Part shown: one piece after another, positions 1-8,772 of the stretch
Layout: each line of letters begins with the position of its first letter
Position numbering within the stretch: the stretch's first letter is position 1
Program-made: the position numbers and the translations under genes
DNA from: Xylanibacillus composti
GTDB lineage: Bacteria; Bacillota; Bacilli; Paenibacillales; K13
Assembly (NCBI RefSeq): GCF_018403685.1
Contig: NZ_BOVK01000014.1
Coordinates: 1-64,000, forward strand
Direction of reading: 5' to 3'
DNA length: 64,000 nt
Notes under the pieces: model-generated
Seen by the model: only the letters and a program-made list of their open reading frames with translations
Databases searched by the model: none
What the model was told of the DNA's origin: nothing

Positions 1-28
1 CCGCCCCCTCCTACTCGATTATGGCCTG

Positions 29-247
29 TTAGTGATCGCTCGCCTCATCCTTTATTTCTTCGCGGAAGCCTTCTACACTTTGGCGCCGACGCTCATTCTT
101 CTCGCGCATGTGCCTTACTTGGGAAGCGGGAAGCTCATCGGCAAACTCTGCCAAATATTCTTCGCTTTCCTCGGCGTTTTCCAATGTATTCTGTACCATA
201 TCCTGCAGTTTCTCCGCATTGTCTGCGCGATTGTCCGGTTTTGCCAT
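29..247 (-). CDS. tlp: Small acid-soluble spore protein, Tlp family
   Basis: This 72-residue, highly charged protein begins MAKPDNRADN and ends with the EGFREEIKDEA block, both diagnostic of Tlp, a minor small acid-soluble protein made in the forespore. Two in-frame ATGs exist (253 and 247). The AGGAGG lies 4 nt from the first and 10 nt from the second, and the family start (MAKPD) favours 247. A sigma-G-like promoter is visible upstream. The gene runs off toward the window edge with no partner visible. Family assignment is firm; the exact start is less so. Confidence 0.9.
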   Translation of the reverse strand: MAKPDNRADNAEKLQDMVQNTLENAEESEEYLAEFADELPASQVRHMREKNERRRQSVEGFREEIKDEASDH

Positions 248-317
248 GGGCATGCATCCTCCTTGAATATGGTAAGGGTTGGCGTCGCTTCCTTGCAGCA
301 GCGATTCAGGCCACTTA

Positions 318-347
318 TAAGATGTCACACTCCGTACATCGCTATGC
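318..347 (-). promoter_or_regulatory. Candidate sigma-G promoter of tlp
   Basis: On the minus strand a GCATA element (plus-strand 342-347) is followed after 17 nt by CATCTTA (318-324). This resembles the forespore sigma-G pattern (GNATR, then CATANTA), with two -10 mismatches. Its position about 70 nt before the gene fits. Tlp is known to be forespore-expressed in Bacillus; the promoter itself is inference. Confidence 0.35.
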
Positions 348-483
348 TGGGAGAATGAGGGCGGCATCTCCTTCGCAATCTGACACTCCGTTAACAAAAA
401 AGGCGCTTTGCGGTGACAATCTCGACTTATAATGGAACCCAAATGGCAGTCCCCCGAGGGAACCGAAAGGAGAATGAGCAAAC

Positions 484-1443
484 ATGGACACAGGCAGCCA
501 CTTGCTGTTTGGAGCGACATTAGCCGGATTGGCGATGCTGGACCCGGTTGTTGCGGGCCAGCCCCAGCTGGCGCATGCCGTCTTGGCAGGCACGTTGATC
601 GGCTCGCATGCACCAGATTTCGATACCTTGACCAGGCTCAAAGGCTTCACGGCGTACTTAAAGCATCACCGCGGCTTGTCGCATGCTTTGCCCGCCTTAT
701 TCGTCTGGCCGGTACTGGTCAGCTTGCCGCTGGCATGGATATTCGGCGTACAGGATGGCTGGCTGCATCTATTTGCCTGGACAATGGCGGCCGTTTGCTT
801 TCATGTATTTTTGGATGCTTTCAATGCGTACGGCGTTCAGTGCTTTCGGCCGATTACCCGCAAGTGGGTGCATCTTGACATCTTGTGTCTGTACGAGCCG
901 TTTCTGTTCGGGCTTCATGCTGCCGGATTGGCGGCATGGCTAGTGACAGACTGGCCGCCTGGCCCCTTGTTTGCAGCTGTCTACGCGAGTACCTTCGCGT
1001 ACATTGCGCTTCGCGCGCTGCATCACCGGCATTCGCTCGTTACGTTTCGGAAGCGTTACGGCATCTATGGAAGCTGCCACCTGATACCGACACTCAACTG
1101 GTTCCGCTGGCAATATATTGTGGAGCAGGACGGCAGATTTCAAGTGGGACTAGTCTGCAAAGGCCGCATGGAATCGCAGGAAATTTTGGAGCAGGATGAC
1201 AATCCGGCCATTCAAGCAACTAGAGGGATGGACGGGGTGCGGGCCTTCCTGCAATTTGCGCAGCGCATCCACGTTTCCTGCAAGGAAAACGAGGATGGCT
1301 ACGAAGTCAAGTGGAGCGATGTGCGGTTCAGCCACAGGCACAAGCTGTCCTTTGGCGTGGATGTGAAGCTGGACCGGAACTTGCGGGTCATCAGCCAGCG
1401 CGCAGGCTATCGGAAGAAGGGCTACGAGCCGCCCTATATTTGA
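484..1443 (+). CDS. yfhP: YfhP-like membrane metal-dependent hydrolase (DUF457)
   Basis: This 319-residue protein starts MDTGSHLLFG. It carries the family's scattered His/Asp motifs: HLLFG near residue 6, GSHAPDFD near 40, and HHRGLSHA near 60. Several hydrophobic helices lie between residues 75 and 180. This is the pattern of the YfhP/YdjM inner-membrane putative metal-dependent hydrolases. Length matches B. subtilis YfhP. A GAAAGGAG ribosome site lies 11 nt upstream. The C-terminal 120 residues are soluble. Substrate is unknown; a metal-dependent esterase or phosphatase activity is inferred from fold similarity only. Transcribed alone, divergent from tlp. Confidence 0.8.
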   Translation: MDTGSHLLFGATLAGLAMLDPVVAGQPQLAHAVLAGTLIGSHAPDFDTLTRLKGFTAYLKHHRGLSHALPALFVWPVLVSLPLAWIFGVQDGWLHLFAWTMAAVCFHVFLDAFNAYGVQCFRPITRKWVHLDILCLYEPFLFGLHAAGLAAWLVTDWPPGPLFAAVYASTFAYIALRALHHRHSLVTFRKRYGIYGSCHLIPTLNWFRWQYIVEQDGRFQVGLVCKGRMESQEILEQDDNPAIQATRGMDGVRAFLQFAQRIHVSCKENEDGYEVKWSDVRFSHRHKLSFGVDVKLDRNLRVISQRAGYRKKGYEPPYI

Positions 1444-1500
1444 ATGCCGGGCGGACTAGCTCCTGAAATCGCTCATCCATCATCAACGTGCAACCGCCAT

Positions 1501-2100
1501 TCATTCGGGTTTAGCGCCAAACCTTCCTTCATGCAGCGTCTCTTCAAGCGGACGTCGTCCGGAAGGCACCTCTCTTTCCCGCAAATCATCGGGCAGCTGA
1601 TCAGCAGATGCTCTATACCCGATGGCGATCACGCAATGCAGCTCGTATTGTTCCGGGATGGCGAGCGTCTCTCTTGCTTTTTCCGCATTGAAACCGGCCA
1701 TGGCATGAGCGGCTAACCCCTGATTGGCCGCTTCCAGCGCCAGATAACCCCAGCAGGTGCCGGCATCGAAAGCGTTGTTCCGGTTGTCGCCGCCGTCCGG
1801 CTTGAGCTTGTTTGACACGAGCAGCGCGAATGCGGAAGCCTGCTTGCACCAGCGCGTGTTGCCTTCAAGAATAAAGGAAAGGAATCGTTCTCTATCCTCC
1901 GACGTCCGGGCGATAATGAACTGCCAAGGCTGCAGGTTGCTGGCCGAAGGGGCCCATCGCGCCGCCTCGAAGAGGCTGTAAAGCACGTCCTCGGGAATTT
2001 CCCGGATCTCGAATGAGCGCGGGCTCCAGCGCTCCAAAAACAGCGGAAGAATCGGATAGTCCGGATTGCGCATTTGCTTGATTTGTTTTAGATCTGACAT
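1501..2100 (-). CDS. Nitroreductase-family flavin oxidoreductase
   Basis: This 199-residue protein has the FMN-binding nitroreductase features: RWSPRSFE near residue 25, AARWAPSASNLQPW near 48, and the glycine-rich region DAGTCWGYLALEA near 115. Family members use NAD(P)H and FMN to reduce nitro compounds or quinones. The ATG at 2100 sits 9 nt after GGGAG and is preferred over an upstream in-frame TTG at 2109. Monocistronic. Exact substrate cannot be told. Confidence 0.85.
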   Translation of the reverse strand: MSDLKQIKQMRNPDYPILPLFLERWSPRSFEIREIPEDVLYSLFEAARWAPSASNLQPWQFIIARTSEDRERFLSFILEGNTRWCKQASAFALLVSNKLKPDGGDNRNNAFDAGTCWGYLALEAANQGLAAHAMAGFNAEKARETLAIPEQYELHCVIAIGYRASADQLPDDLREREVPSGRRPLEETLHEGRFGAKPE

Positions 2101-2269
2101 TGCAGGCAACTCCCTTCATTCATTTGTGTCCTTACTCTATTTAAGCAAATAGGAGGGGAGGGAAGCAAATGAAGCGTTCACGCGCTGTTTGCATGCATGT
2201 TTGCATAGAAAAGAACACAGCCGCACATCCTACACTACGACATGGACGAGAATAATGGAGGCGGTAAGT

Positions 2270-2479
2270 ATGGAGCTGGATGCACAAGATTTGGCAGTCA
2301 TCGAGCAAGCATTGAAGGAAGGCATTAACAACGGTGTAAGTTATCAGACTGCGTTAAACTATAGAGGAGTATTGAACAAGCTGCAGCAGACGCCGCATCA
2401 GGGCGGGTCGCTGCAGGACGGCCAGACAAGGGTTATGCAAGACGGGTTCCGCTATGATTACGACGATTCAGCCACATAA
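2270..2479 (+). CDS. Small conserved hypothetical protein
   Basis: A 69-residue acidic protein beginning MELDAQDLAV, with a helical N-terminal half and a Tyr/Asp-rich tail (RYDYDDSAT). The start at 2270 was chosen because GGAGG lies 9 nt before it; the frame is open further upstream to 2189 without a ribosome site. A strong terminator follows within 15 nt, so this is an independent small gene. I do not recognise the family. Confidence 0.65.
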   Translation: MELDAQDLAVIEQALKEGINNGVSYQTALNYRGVLNKLQQTPHQGGSLQDGQTRVMQDGFRYDYDDSAT

Positions 2480-2492
2480 AGAGGCAGGCAGC

Positions 2493-2536
2493 AAAGGCTG
2501 TCCGAGTCAACCGCATGACTTGGGACGGCCTTTTTG
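2493..2536 (+). terminator. Rho-independent terminator
   Basis: AAAGGCTGTCC-GAGTC pairs with GACTTGGGACGGCCTTT around a short loop and runs into a T tract. It closes the small gene ending at 2479 and separates it from the mrfAB promoter. Confidence 0.8.
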
Positions 2537-2573
2537 TATGGGCCTCGAGCTGGGGAGATAGTCGAAGTTACCA

Positions 2574-2602
2574 TTGCGAGGCGAACGTATATTCTGTAAA
2601 AT
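2574..2602 (+). promoter_or_regulatory. Sigma-A promoter of mrfAB
   Basis: TTGCGA (2574-2579), a 17-nt spacer, then TAAAAT (2597-2602). The predicted transcript starts near 2609, leaving a leader of about 125 nt before the mrfA ATG. Confidence 0.6.
2582..2595 (+). promoter_or_regulatory. LexA (DinR)-like SOS box inside the mrfAB promoter
   Basis: CGAACGTATATTCT matches 12 of 14 positions of the Bacillus SOS box (CGAAC-RNRY-GTTCG type). The half-site is GAAC-N4-ATTC, with one core mismatch. It lies exactly between the -35 and -10 elements, where LexA binding would block RNA polymerase. The placement ahead of DNA-repair genes supports function. Binding is inference. Confidence 0.5.
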
Positions 2603-2733
2603 AAGTAGGAGAAGACAGGTGGGTGCGGCTGCTTTTGAGGAAACGGATTGCGAGCGAAGCGGCCTGCCGGCATGAAGCGTGCAGAGAGACAGCAAGTAAG
2701 CGCTTATTACATATAGGGGAAAGGATATTGGAT

Positions 2734-5022
2734 ATGAATCGACTTACGGGGAAGGTATCGTCTATCCAACAATGGATCGAACAAGTGAGGACCAATCGCG
2801 AGCTGATGGCCAACGTCACGTGCTGGCACACGATACCGCCGCGTCCAGCGAGAACAGCGCCATTTCCGAGCCAGCTCCATCCGAAGCTGCAAGACGCGCT
2901 GCGCCAGAAGGGCATTGATGAGCTGTATGTGCATCAGGCCGAGGCCTTCGAGACGATTGCCGCCGGCCATCATGTCGTTGCCGTCACGCCTACGGCTTCG
3001 GGCAAGACGATGTGTTACAATCTTCCGGTGCTGCAGGGGATTCTGGACAACGATGAAGCGCGGGCGCTTTATCTGTTCCCGACGAAGGCGCTGGCGCAGG
3101 ACCAGGTGGCCGAACTGCAGCAAATGGTCGATTACATGGATGTGGATATCAAGACGCATACCTATGACGGCGATACGCCCCCAACCGTTCGGCAGGCCAT
3201 ACGCAATGCAGGCCATATCGTTGTGACGAACCCGGATATGCTGCATTCTGCCATCCTGCCCCACCATACGAAATGGGTCAAGCTGTTTGAGAATTTGAAG
3301 TATATCGTCATTGACGAGCTGCATGCGTATCGAGGGGTGTTCGGCAGCCATGTGGCGAACGTCATCCGGCGCTTGAAGCGGATATGCAGGTTTTACGGCT
3401 CTTCTCCCCAATTTATTTGTGCTTCCGCAACGATTGCAAATCCGAAGGAGCATGCGGAACGACTCATAGGCGAGCGGGCCGAACTGGTCGACAACAACGG
3501 TGCGCCAGCCGGAGAAAAGCACGTGGTATTCTACAACCCGCCGGTCGTCAATCGCCAGCTGGGCATTCGCCGCAGCAGCGTGCTCGAGACGAAGAAGATC
3601 GCAGGGATGCTGCTGCGGCAGGGCATTCAGACGATCGTTTTTGCGCGCAGCAGAGTGCGTGTGGAAATCTTGCTTACCTATTTGCAAGAACTTATTCGCC
3701 ATGAGCTGGGGGCCAAGTCCATTCGCGGCTACCGCGGCGGATACTTGCCCAAGCAGAGGCGCGAGATCGAGCGCGGCTTGCGCAACGGCGAAATTCGCGG
3801 CGTCGTCAGCACGAATGCGCTGGAGCTCGGCATAGACATCGGCCAGCTGCAGGCATGCGTGCTGAACGGTTATCCGGGTACGGTTGCCAGCACTTGGCAG
3901 CAGTCGGGAAGAGCGGGGCGAAGACAAGAAAGCTCGATTACCTTCATGGTGGCCAGCAGCAACCCGCTCGATCAATATATGATCCAAAACCCGCAGTTCT
4001 TTTTCAATCGTCCTCCCGAGCATGCCCTGATTCATCCGGACAATCTGATGATCTTGCTGGATCAGGTGAAATGCGCGGCCTACGAGCTTCCATTCGAGCA
4101 GGGCGAGTCGTTCGGCAACGCATCCATTGCCGATATTTTGGAATTTCTGACGGAGGAGCGCACGCTGCATCATGCGGACGGCAGATGGTACTGGATGGAG
4201 CAGTCATTCCCGGCCCATAACGTTTCGCTTCGGGCGGCGGCGCAGGAAAACTTCGTCATTATCGATATGTCAGAGGGAAGCCGGGTCATAGGCGAGGTTG
4301 ATCGTTTCAGCGCCCCCACGCTGCTGCACGAGGAGGCGATATACATGCATGAAGGAGTTCAGTACCAAGTCGAGAAGCTGGATTTCGAGGAGAAAAAAGC
4401 ATTTGTCCGACAAGTCAGCGTGGATTATTACACAGATGCCAATCTAGCTGTTCAGCTCAAGGTGCTGCATACGGATCGCGAAGAGACAAACGGTGTGCTG
4501 ACTCGCTGCTTCGGGGAGGTGACTGTGAACGCCAAGGCGACGATCTTCAAGAAGATCAAGCTGGGCACGCATGAGAATATCGGAGCCGGTCCGATCCATC
4601 TCCCGGAGGAGGAATTGCACACGACTTCCTATTGGTTTTCCTTCGACGAACAGTTCAGCGAGGGGCGCAGCGCGAACGATCTCCAATTTGCCCTGCTCGG
4701 CTTGGCGAATGTACTTGTACATATAGCTCCGCTGTATTTAATGTGCGATCCGCTGGATATTCGCGTTGTGCCGCAGGTGAAGGCCGTGCATACGAAGCGG
4801 CCTACGATCTTCTTCTATGATCGCTATCCCGGCGGCATCGGACTGAGCGAACGACTGTACGAGGTGCATGGCGAGCTGCTGGACAAGGCGCGGGCTCACA
4901 TAACAGCCTGCACTTGCATAAGCGGCTGTCCCGCTTGCGTAGGCCCGATTGAAGAAGTGGGATTAACCGGCAAATCGCTTGCCATGGAACTGTTGGCGGC
5001 GACCAAGGAGGAGAGAGCATGA
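2734..5022 (+). CDS. mrfA: MrfA (YprA) DNA-repair helicase
   Basis: A 762-residue superfamily-2 helicase. Residues 85-92 are Walker A TPTASGKT, 194-197 the DELH box, followed by CASATI (motif III), TNALELGIDIG (motif V) and QQSGRAGRR (motif VI). The C-terminal domain ends in a four-Cys cluster at about 726-735 (CTCISGCPAC), the metal-binding feature of the MrfA/DUF1998 family. B. subtilis MrfA works with MrfB to remove mitomycin-type DNA lesions independently of UvrABC. The start at 2734 follows GGGGAAAGGA by 8 nt; the open frame extends to 2623 without a site. It overlaps mrfB by ATGA. Confidence 0.93.
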   Translation: MNRLTGKVSSIQQWIEQVRTNRELMANVTCWHTIPPRPARTAPFPSQLHPKLQDALRQKGIDELYVHQAEAFETIAAGHHVVAVTPTASGKTMCYNLPVLQGILDNDEARALYLFPTKALAQDQVAELQQMVDYMDVDIKTHTYDGDTPPTVRQAIRNAGHIVVTNPDMLHSAILPHHTKWVKLFENLKYIVIDELHAYRGVFGSHVANVIRRLKRICRFYGSSPQFICASATIANPKEHAERLIGERAELVDNNGAPAGEKHVVFYNPPVVNRQLGIRRSSVLETKKIAGMLLRQGIQTIVFARSRVRVEILLTYLQELIRHELGAKSIRGYRGGYLPKQRREIERGLRNGEIRGVVSTNALELGIDIGQLQACVLNGYPGTVASTWQQSGRAGRRQESSITFMVASSNPLDQYMIQNPQFFFNRPPEHALIHPDNLMILLDQVKCAAYELPFEQGESFGNASIADILEFLTEERTLHHADGRWYWMEQSFPAHNVSLRAAAQENFVIIDMSEGSRVIGEVDRFSAPTLLHEEAIYMHEGVQYQVEKLDFEEKKAFVRQVSVDYYTDANLAVQLKVLHTDREETNGVLTRCFGEVTVNAKATIFKKIKLGTHENIGAGPIHLPEEELHTTSYWFSFDEQFSEGRSANDLQFALLGLANVLVHIAPLYLMCDPLDIRVVPQVKAVHTKRPTIFFYDRYPGGIGLSERLYEVHGELLDKARAHITACTCISGCPACVGPIEEVGLTGKSLAMELLAATKEERA

Positions 5023-6428
5023 GGCTTCGCGATCAGCTGTTCAAGCAGCGGCAGCGCGCACAGGCGCCAGAGTTGGCCAATCCTGACGCAGAGAGCGTGT
5101 TAGCGGAGGCGATCAAGAGGCAGGCAGGCGAACGCGTTCCTTCGGGAGACGAAGGGGCGCGCATAGAGGAGCTGCCTGAATGGACGCCTTTTGAAGCGCA
5201 TCTAGCCGTGAATGCCCGGGGCAGCTTCATTCGTCGCAGGCGCGTATATCCGCTCGACCACGTGCATGGCCATGCGAGGCTGGGTGATCTGCTCGGCTTC
5301 GCGGAAGTGCTGGAACAGGTAGCTGTCAAGCCTGGCGGGAAGGCGGGAACGAAGCCGAGCCGGCAAGATGGCGCGCACCCTGTACAAGATCCGAATGGTG
5401 AGGAGCAAGGCCCGCCTTTGTATGAGCGCATGCTGTTTCTGGATACGGAGACAACGGGGCTCGGCGTAGGCGCCGGGAACGTTCCCTTCATGGTCGGCAT
5501 CGGCTATTTCCGGCAACAAGCTTTTATCGTGGATCAGATGCTGATCCGCAATCCGGCCGAGGAGCGTGCGATGCTGCATGAACTGGACAGCATGCTGGCA
5601 TCGTATACACATTTGGTTACCTATAACGGCCGGACCTTCGATTGGCCGGTCGTACGCAATCGCTTCGTTATGCACCGAATGGCTGTGAGCGGACTCGACC
5701 GGTTCGCGCACCTGGACTTTCTGTACCCGTCTCGAAGCCTTTACCGCAAGACGCTGCCCACCTGCAGGCTCAGCATGGTGGAGGAGAGACGATTGGGTGT
5801 CTACCGCCATGAGGATGTGCCCGGCTCGCTAGCACCCGAGCTTTATGTGAAGTACTTGGCAGAACAAGAGCCCGCCATACTGGAAGGCGTGTTCCGTCAC
5901 AACGAATGGGATATCCTCACGCTCAATTTGCTGGCTGCGCATTTTGCAGCGTTGGCTGCCGGAACGATGCCCTTCCGCTCGCTAGAAGCGACTGAAGTGT
6001 TCAGGGCGGGCGTATGGTTTGAGAATCAAGGCATGCAAGCACGGGCAGATGCAGCGTACGCTTACTTACTGGAACTGCATCCTGAGGAAAGGCGGGGACT
6101 GCAGCTTGAACTGGCCCAAGTTCTGAAGAAGAAGGGGGCGCTTCAAGCAGCTGTTCAACTGTGGGAAGAAAGCCTGCAAGCCGATGATGCTGCTTCAAGC
6201 GACGGGATCGAAGCCAGGGTGCAGCTGGCCATGGCTTATGAGCATCGGCTCAAGGACCTGTCGCGCGCTCTGCAGGTTGCGGAAGAAGCGAAGGAGCTGG
6301 CACTGCGTCGAATGACGCTTGCCCGCGGACGTGACGGCGGCAAGCAGCGGGCGCAGCTTGCCGACTTGGTTAAACGTGTAGAGCGGCTGCGAAGGAAGGC
6401 CGCAGCGTCCAAGGAGCAAACCGGATAA
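5019..6428 (+). CDS. mrfB: MrfB (YprB) DEDDh-type exonuclease with TPR tail
   Basis: 469 residues. The central RNase-H-like domain holds LDTETTG (Asp142, Glu144), YNGRTFDWP and HNEWDIL, together the DEDDh catalytic set. The C-terminal 120 residues look like tetratricopeptide helices (repeated ADAAYAYLLELHP-like units). The N-terminal 130 residues include a low-complexity, poorly conserved linker. In B. subtilis MrfB is the exonuclease partner of the MrfA helicase in mitomycin C repair. Translation is coupled to mrfA through the overlapping ATGA. Assignment rests on motif order and gene pairing. Confidence 0.9.
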   Translation: MRLRDQLFKQRQRAQAPELANPDAESVLAEAIKRQAGERVPSGDEGARIEELPEWTPFEAHLAVNARGSFIRRRRVYPLDHVHGHARLGDLLGFAEVLEQVAVKPGGKAGTKPSRQDGAHPVQDPNGEEQGPPLYERMLFLDTETTGLGVGAGNVPFMVGIGYFRQQAFIVDQMLIRNPAEERAMLHELDSMLASYTHLVTYNGRTFDWPVVRNRFVMHRMAVSGLDRFAHLDFLYPSRSLYRKTLPTCRLSMVEERRLGVYRHEDVPGSLAPELYVKYLAEQEPAILEGVFRHNEWDILTLNLLAAHFAALAAGTMPFRSLEATEVFRAGVWFENQGMQARADAAYAYLLELHPEERRGLQLELAQVLKKKGALQAAVQLWEESLQADDAASSDGIEARVQLAMAYEHRLKDLSRALQVAEEAKELALRRMTLARGRDGGKQRAQLADLVKRVERLRRKAAASKEQTG

Positions 6429-6543
6429 GCAGGTGTTCCGCGGCCGAATCGGAGGAGGACCAGCTAGACCTTTTCCTTGTATGGGCAACCATTTTAATTT
6501 ATCCATAAATTGCGCTTGCCTAGGGCAACCTAAGCAGAACCGG

Positions 6544-6586
6544 CAGTCCCGCAGACGATTGGCTTTGGCCGCAGTCGGCGGGACTG
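6544..6586. other. Inverted repeat in the mrfB-fpg intergenic region
   Basis: CAGTCCCGC (6544-6552) and GCGGGACTG (6578-6586) form a perfect 9-bp inverted repeat with a 25-nt loop, without a T tract. The 260-nt gap holds no convincing ORF. The repeat could be a weak terminator, a processing site or an operator; none can be chosen from sequence. Confidence 0.35.
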
Positions 6587-6688
6587 TCTGCGTATCTGTA
6601 ACACATGAGCTTGTCGTGCGCTTGGCGCAATCTGCACTTCTTAACGGGAGTACAGACAACGGCAGTCAGGAAAGGAGCGGACAAAGCC

Positions 6689-7498
6689 ATGCCGGAATTG
6701 CCGGAGATGGAAACGTATCGGCGGCTGTTGGCGGAACAGCTCGTTGGACGTACGCTTGCAGATGTATACATAGGCCGCGAGAAATCATTGAACGTACCGC
6801 CAGAACCATTCACCCGGCGTGTTCGGGGACGTACAGTGAACAGCATCCGGCGACGGGCAAAGCATCTGATTTTTGACCTTGATTCGGGCGATCATCTGCT
6901 GCTGCATCTCATGCTGGGCGGCTGGATGTTCTGGGGCTCAGAAGCGGACCGCCCCGAACGGACGATCCAAGTGCGCCTGGACACGAGGGAAGGCTCGCTC
7001 TATTTCATCGGACTGCGGCTGGGGTACTTGCATCTGCTGGATGCATCCGCTCTTGAGGAACGGCTCCAGCCGCTTGGTCCGGAACCGCTTCAGCCGGCCA
7101 TGTCCCTGGAACAATGGATGAATCGCATGGCAGGGAAGCGGGGACGTCTCAAGTCGCAGCTTGTAGATCAGCAGGTCATCGCCGGGATCGGGAACTGTTA
7201 TGCAGACGAAATCTGTTACGATGCCGGTATTCGTCCATCGAGAACTTGTCCCTCGCTTGTCCGGCAAGACTGGGAACGTCTTTATGCCTCTGTCCAGCGC
7301 GTTCTGCTGGCAGCCGTTCGATATGGCGGTTACATGGAGCACCCGCTGTATACAGGTGACCGCTTAACAGGCGGATTTGATGAGCGCTGCCAGGTTTACG
7401 ACAGGGAAGGTGAGCCGTGTGCCCGCTGCGGCACTGCCATAATGAAAGAAAGTCTGTCCGGGCGCAAGCTGTTTTATTGTCCGGAATGCCAGCGTTAA
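6689..7498 (+). CDS. mutM: Fpg/Nei-family DNA glycosylase-AP lyase (MutM-like)
   Basis: 269 residues beginning MPELPEMETY. The N-terminal Pro and Glu are the catalytic nucleophile and acid of the Fpg/Nei family. A helix-two-turn-helix region (LVDQQVIAGIGNCYADEI) lies near 155-175. The last 30 residues are a Cys4 zinc finger (CARCG ... YCPEC). Family members excise oxidised purines or pyrimidines. The start at 6689 is fixed by the catalytic Pro next to Met. It lies 15 nt before endonuclease IV, so base excision and AP-site incision are probably co-expressed. The 8-oxoguanine versus Nei-type specificity is not certain. Confidence 0.85.
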   Translation: MPELPEMETYRRLLAEQLVGRTLADVYIGREKSLNVPPEPFTRRVRGRTVNSIRRRAKHLIFDLDSGDHLLLHLMLGGWMFWGSEADRPERTIQVRLDTREGSLYFIGLRLGYLHLLDASALEERLQPLGPEPLQPAMSLEQWMNRMAGKRGRLKSQLVDQQVIAGIGNCYADEICYDAGIRPSRTCPSLVRQDWERLYASVQRVLLAAVRYGGYMEHPLYTGDRLTGGFDERCQVYDREGEPCARCGTAIMKESLSGRKLFYCPECQR

Positions 7499-7513
7499 GG
7501 GAGGGGATGACCA

Positions 7514-8344
7514 ATGCTGTTCGGCAGTCACGTCAGCACCAGGCGCGGCTATAAAGAGGCTGCGCGGTTCGCTCATCAGCTTGGAGGCAGGGCTTTCCAG
7601 TACTTTCCGAAAAATCCGCGCAGCCTTGCGCTGAAGCTTTCCTTCGACCAACAGGATGCCGAGCGCTGCCGCCAGTACTGCGAGGAGCACGGCATTCGTT
7701 CCATTGCCCATTCGGCCTATCCGATCAACATTGCGGTACCGGACGAGCAGCGGGCAGGCATGGTTGCTTCGCTTGTCAATGACCTGATTATTGCGGAAGC
7801 CTGCGGTTCCCTGGGAGTCGTCGTTCATTTTGGCAAATTTCATAATAAAGACCCGTTGCAAGGTTATAAAAATAGTTTACAATGTATAGATGAGGTTCTG
7901 GATCGGTTCGAAGGGAAAGCCTTGCTGCTGCTGGAAAATATGGCGGGAGAAGGCGCAGAGAAAGGCACGGCTTTTGAAGAGCATGTACACATTCGTCAAC
8001 TGTCGAGGCATGCGGACCGGATCGGTTTCTGCCTGGATACGTGCCACGCCTTTGCCAGCGGACTTTGGCAGGAAGACGATTGGGCACAGACGTTCGAGCG
8101 CGGCAAGCAGCTTGGGTATATGCAGCATGTGGCTGCCGTGCATTTGAATGATTCCCGGTACGGGCATGGGGCAAGAAGGGACCGGCATGCGCAGATCGGA
8201 CTCGGGGCTATTGGCGAGGAGCGATTTAGGCAATTTTTGCGCAGCGCTTGGCCGGAGCAGCTGCCCATGGTGCTGGAGACGCCGGTAACGGCGGAACGGA
8301 ACCACCGGGATGAGCTGGAACTGCTGCATGCCTGGATAACTTGA
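7514..8344 (+). CDS. nfo: Endonuclease IV (AP endonuclease)
   Basis: A 276-residue TIM-barrel protein starting MLFGSHVST. Metal-site motifs of endonuclease IV are present: GSHVS at residue 4, the VVHFG region near 100, LLENMAGEG near 137, CLDTCHAFA near 175, HLNDSRYGHG near 210, and the DRHAQIGLGAIG signature near 225. The enzyme cuts abasic sites using three Zn ions. It directly follows the glycosylase gene, completing a base-excision pair. GGGAGGGGATG provides the ribosome site. Confidence 0.92.
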   Translation: MLFGSHVSTRRGYKEAARFAHQLGGRAFQYFPKNPRSLALKLSFDQQDAERCRQYCEEHGIRSIAHSAYPINIAVPDEQRAGMVASLVNDLIIAEACGSLGVVVHFGKFHNKDPLQGYKNSLQCIDEVLDRFEGKALLLLENMAGEGAEKGTAFEEHVHIRQLSRHADRIGFCLDTCHAFASGLWQEDDWAQTFERGKQLGYMQHVAAVHLNDSRYGHGARRDRHAQIGLGAIGEERFRQFLRSAWPEQLPMVLETPVTAERNHRDELELLHAWIT

Positions 8345-8372
8345 CACGGCCGGGGAAGGGAGCGACTCTTGG

Positions 8373-8768
8373 ATGGATGGCAAGCTGAATGTGTATGTGG
8401 ACGATCAGCGACGCTGCCCTGATGGATTCACATTGGCCCGCAGCGCGGAGGAATGCCTGCTGCTGCTGGAGTCGTACGCCGTGCATATCTTATCGCTTGA
8501 TCACGATCTTGGCTGGGGCGAACCTACTGGGTTTGATATTGTGCGGCATATGGTGGATCGAGGGTGGTACCCCGACCATATTTACCTGCACACATCCAGT
8601 GTGGTCGGCCGTTTCAATATGTACCAGCTGCTGTATGCTTCAAAGCCGGAGCATGTTGCTTTGCATAACGGTCCGATCCCGGATGCGCTGCTGCTCGAAC
8701 TGGCGCAGGTCCGATCGGGCAGCAAGCAAGAGCGTCTGCCGGGGAGCGATGATTTCGGAAGGGGTTAA
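8373..8768 (+). CDS. Receiver-like protein of the cyclic-phosphate processing family
   Basis: 131 residues with a receiver (CheY-like) fold pattern: an acidic pocket VDDQRRCP near residue 9 and a second SLDHDLGWGEPTG near 41. The DHD plus adjacent glycines match the family described as cyclic-phosphate processing receiver domain (cREC). No HTH or kinase is attached or adjacent, so it is unlikely to be an ordinary response regulator. The ribosome site is GGGAAGGGAG. The ABC ATPase starts 4 nt after its stop. The biochemical role is inferred from family naming only. Confidence 0.6.
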   Translation: MDGKLNVYVDDQRRCPDGFTLARSAEECLLLLESYAVHILSLDHDLGWGEPTGFDIVRHMVDRGWYPDHIYLHTSSVVGRFNMYQLLYASKPEHVALHNGPIPDALLLELAQVRSGSKQERLPGSDDFGRG

Positions 8769-8772
8769 TGTC

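Noticed and set aside
2707-4173. 488-codon minus-strand frame inside mrfA
   Set aside because: Antisense to a helicase with all motifs; no ribosome site, no recognisable protein features.
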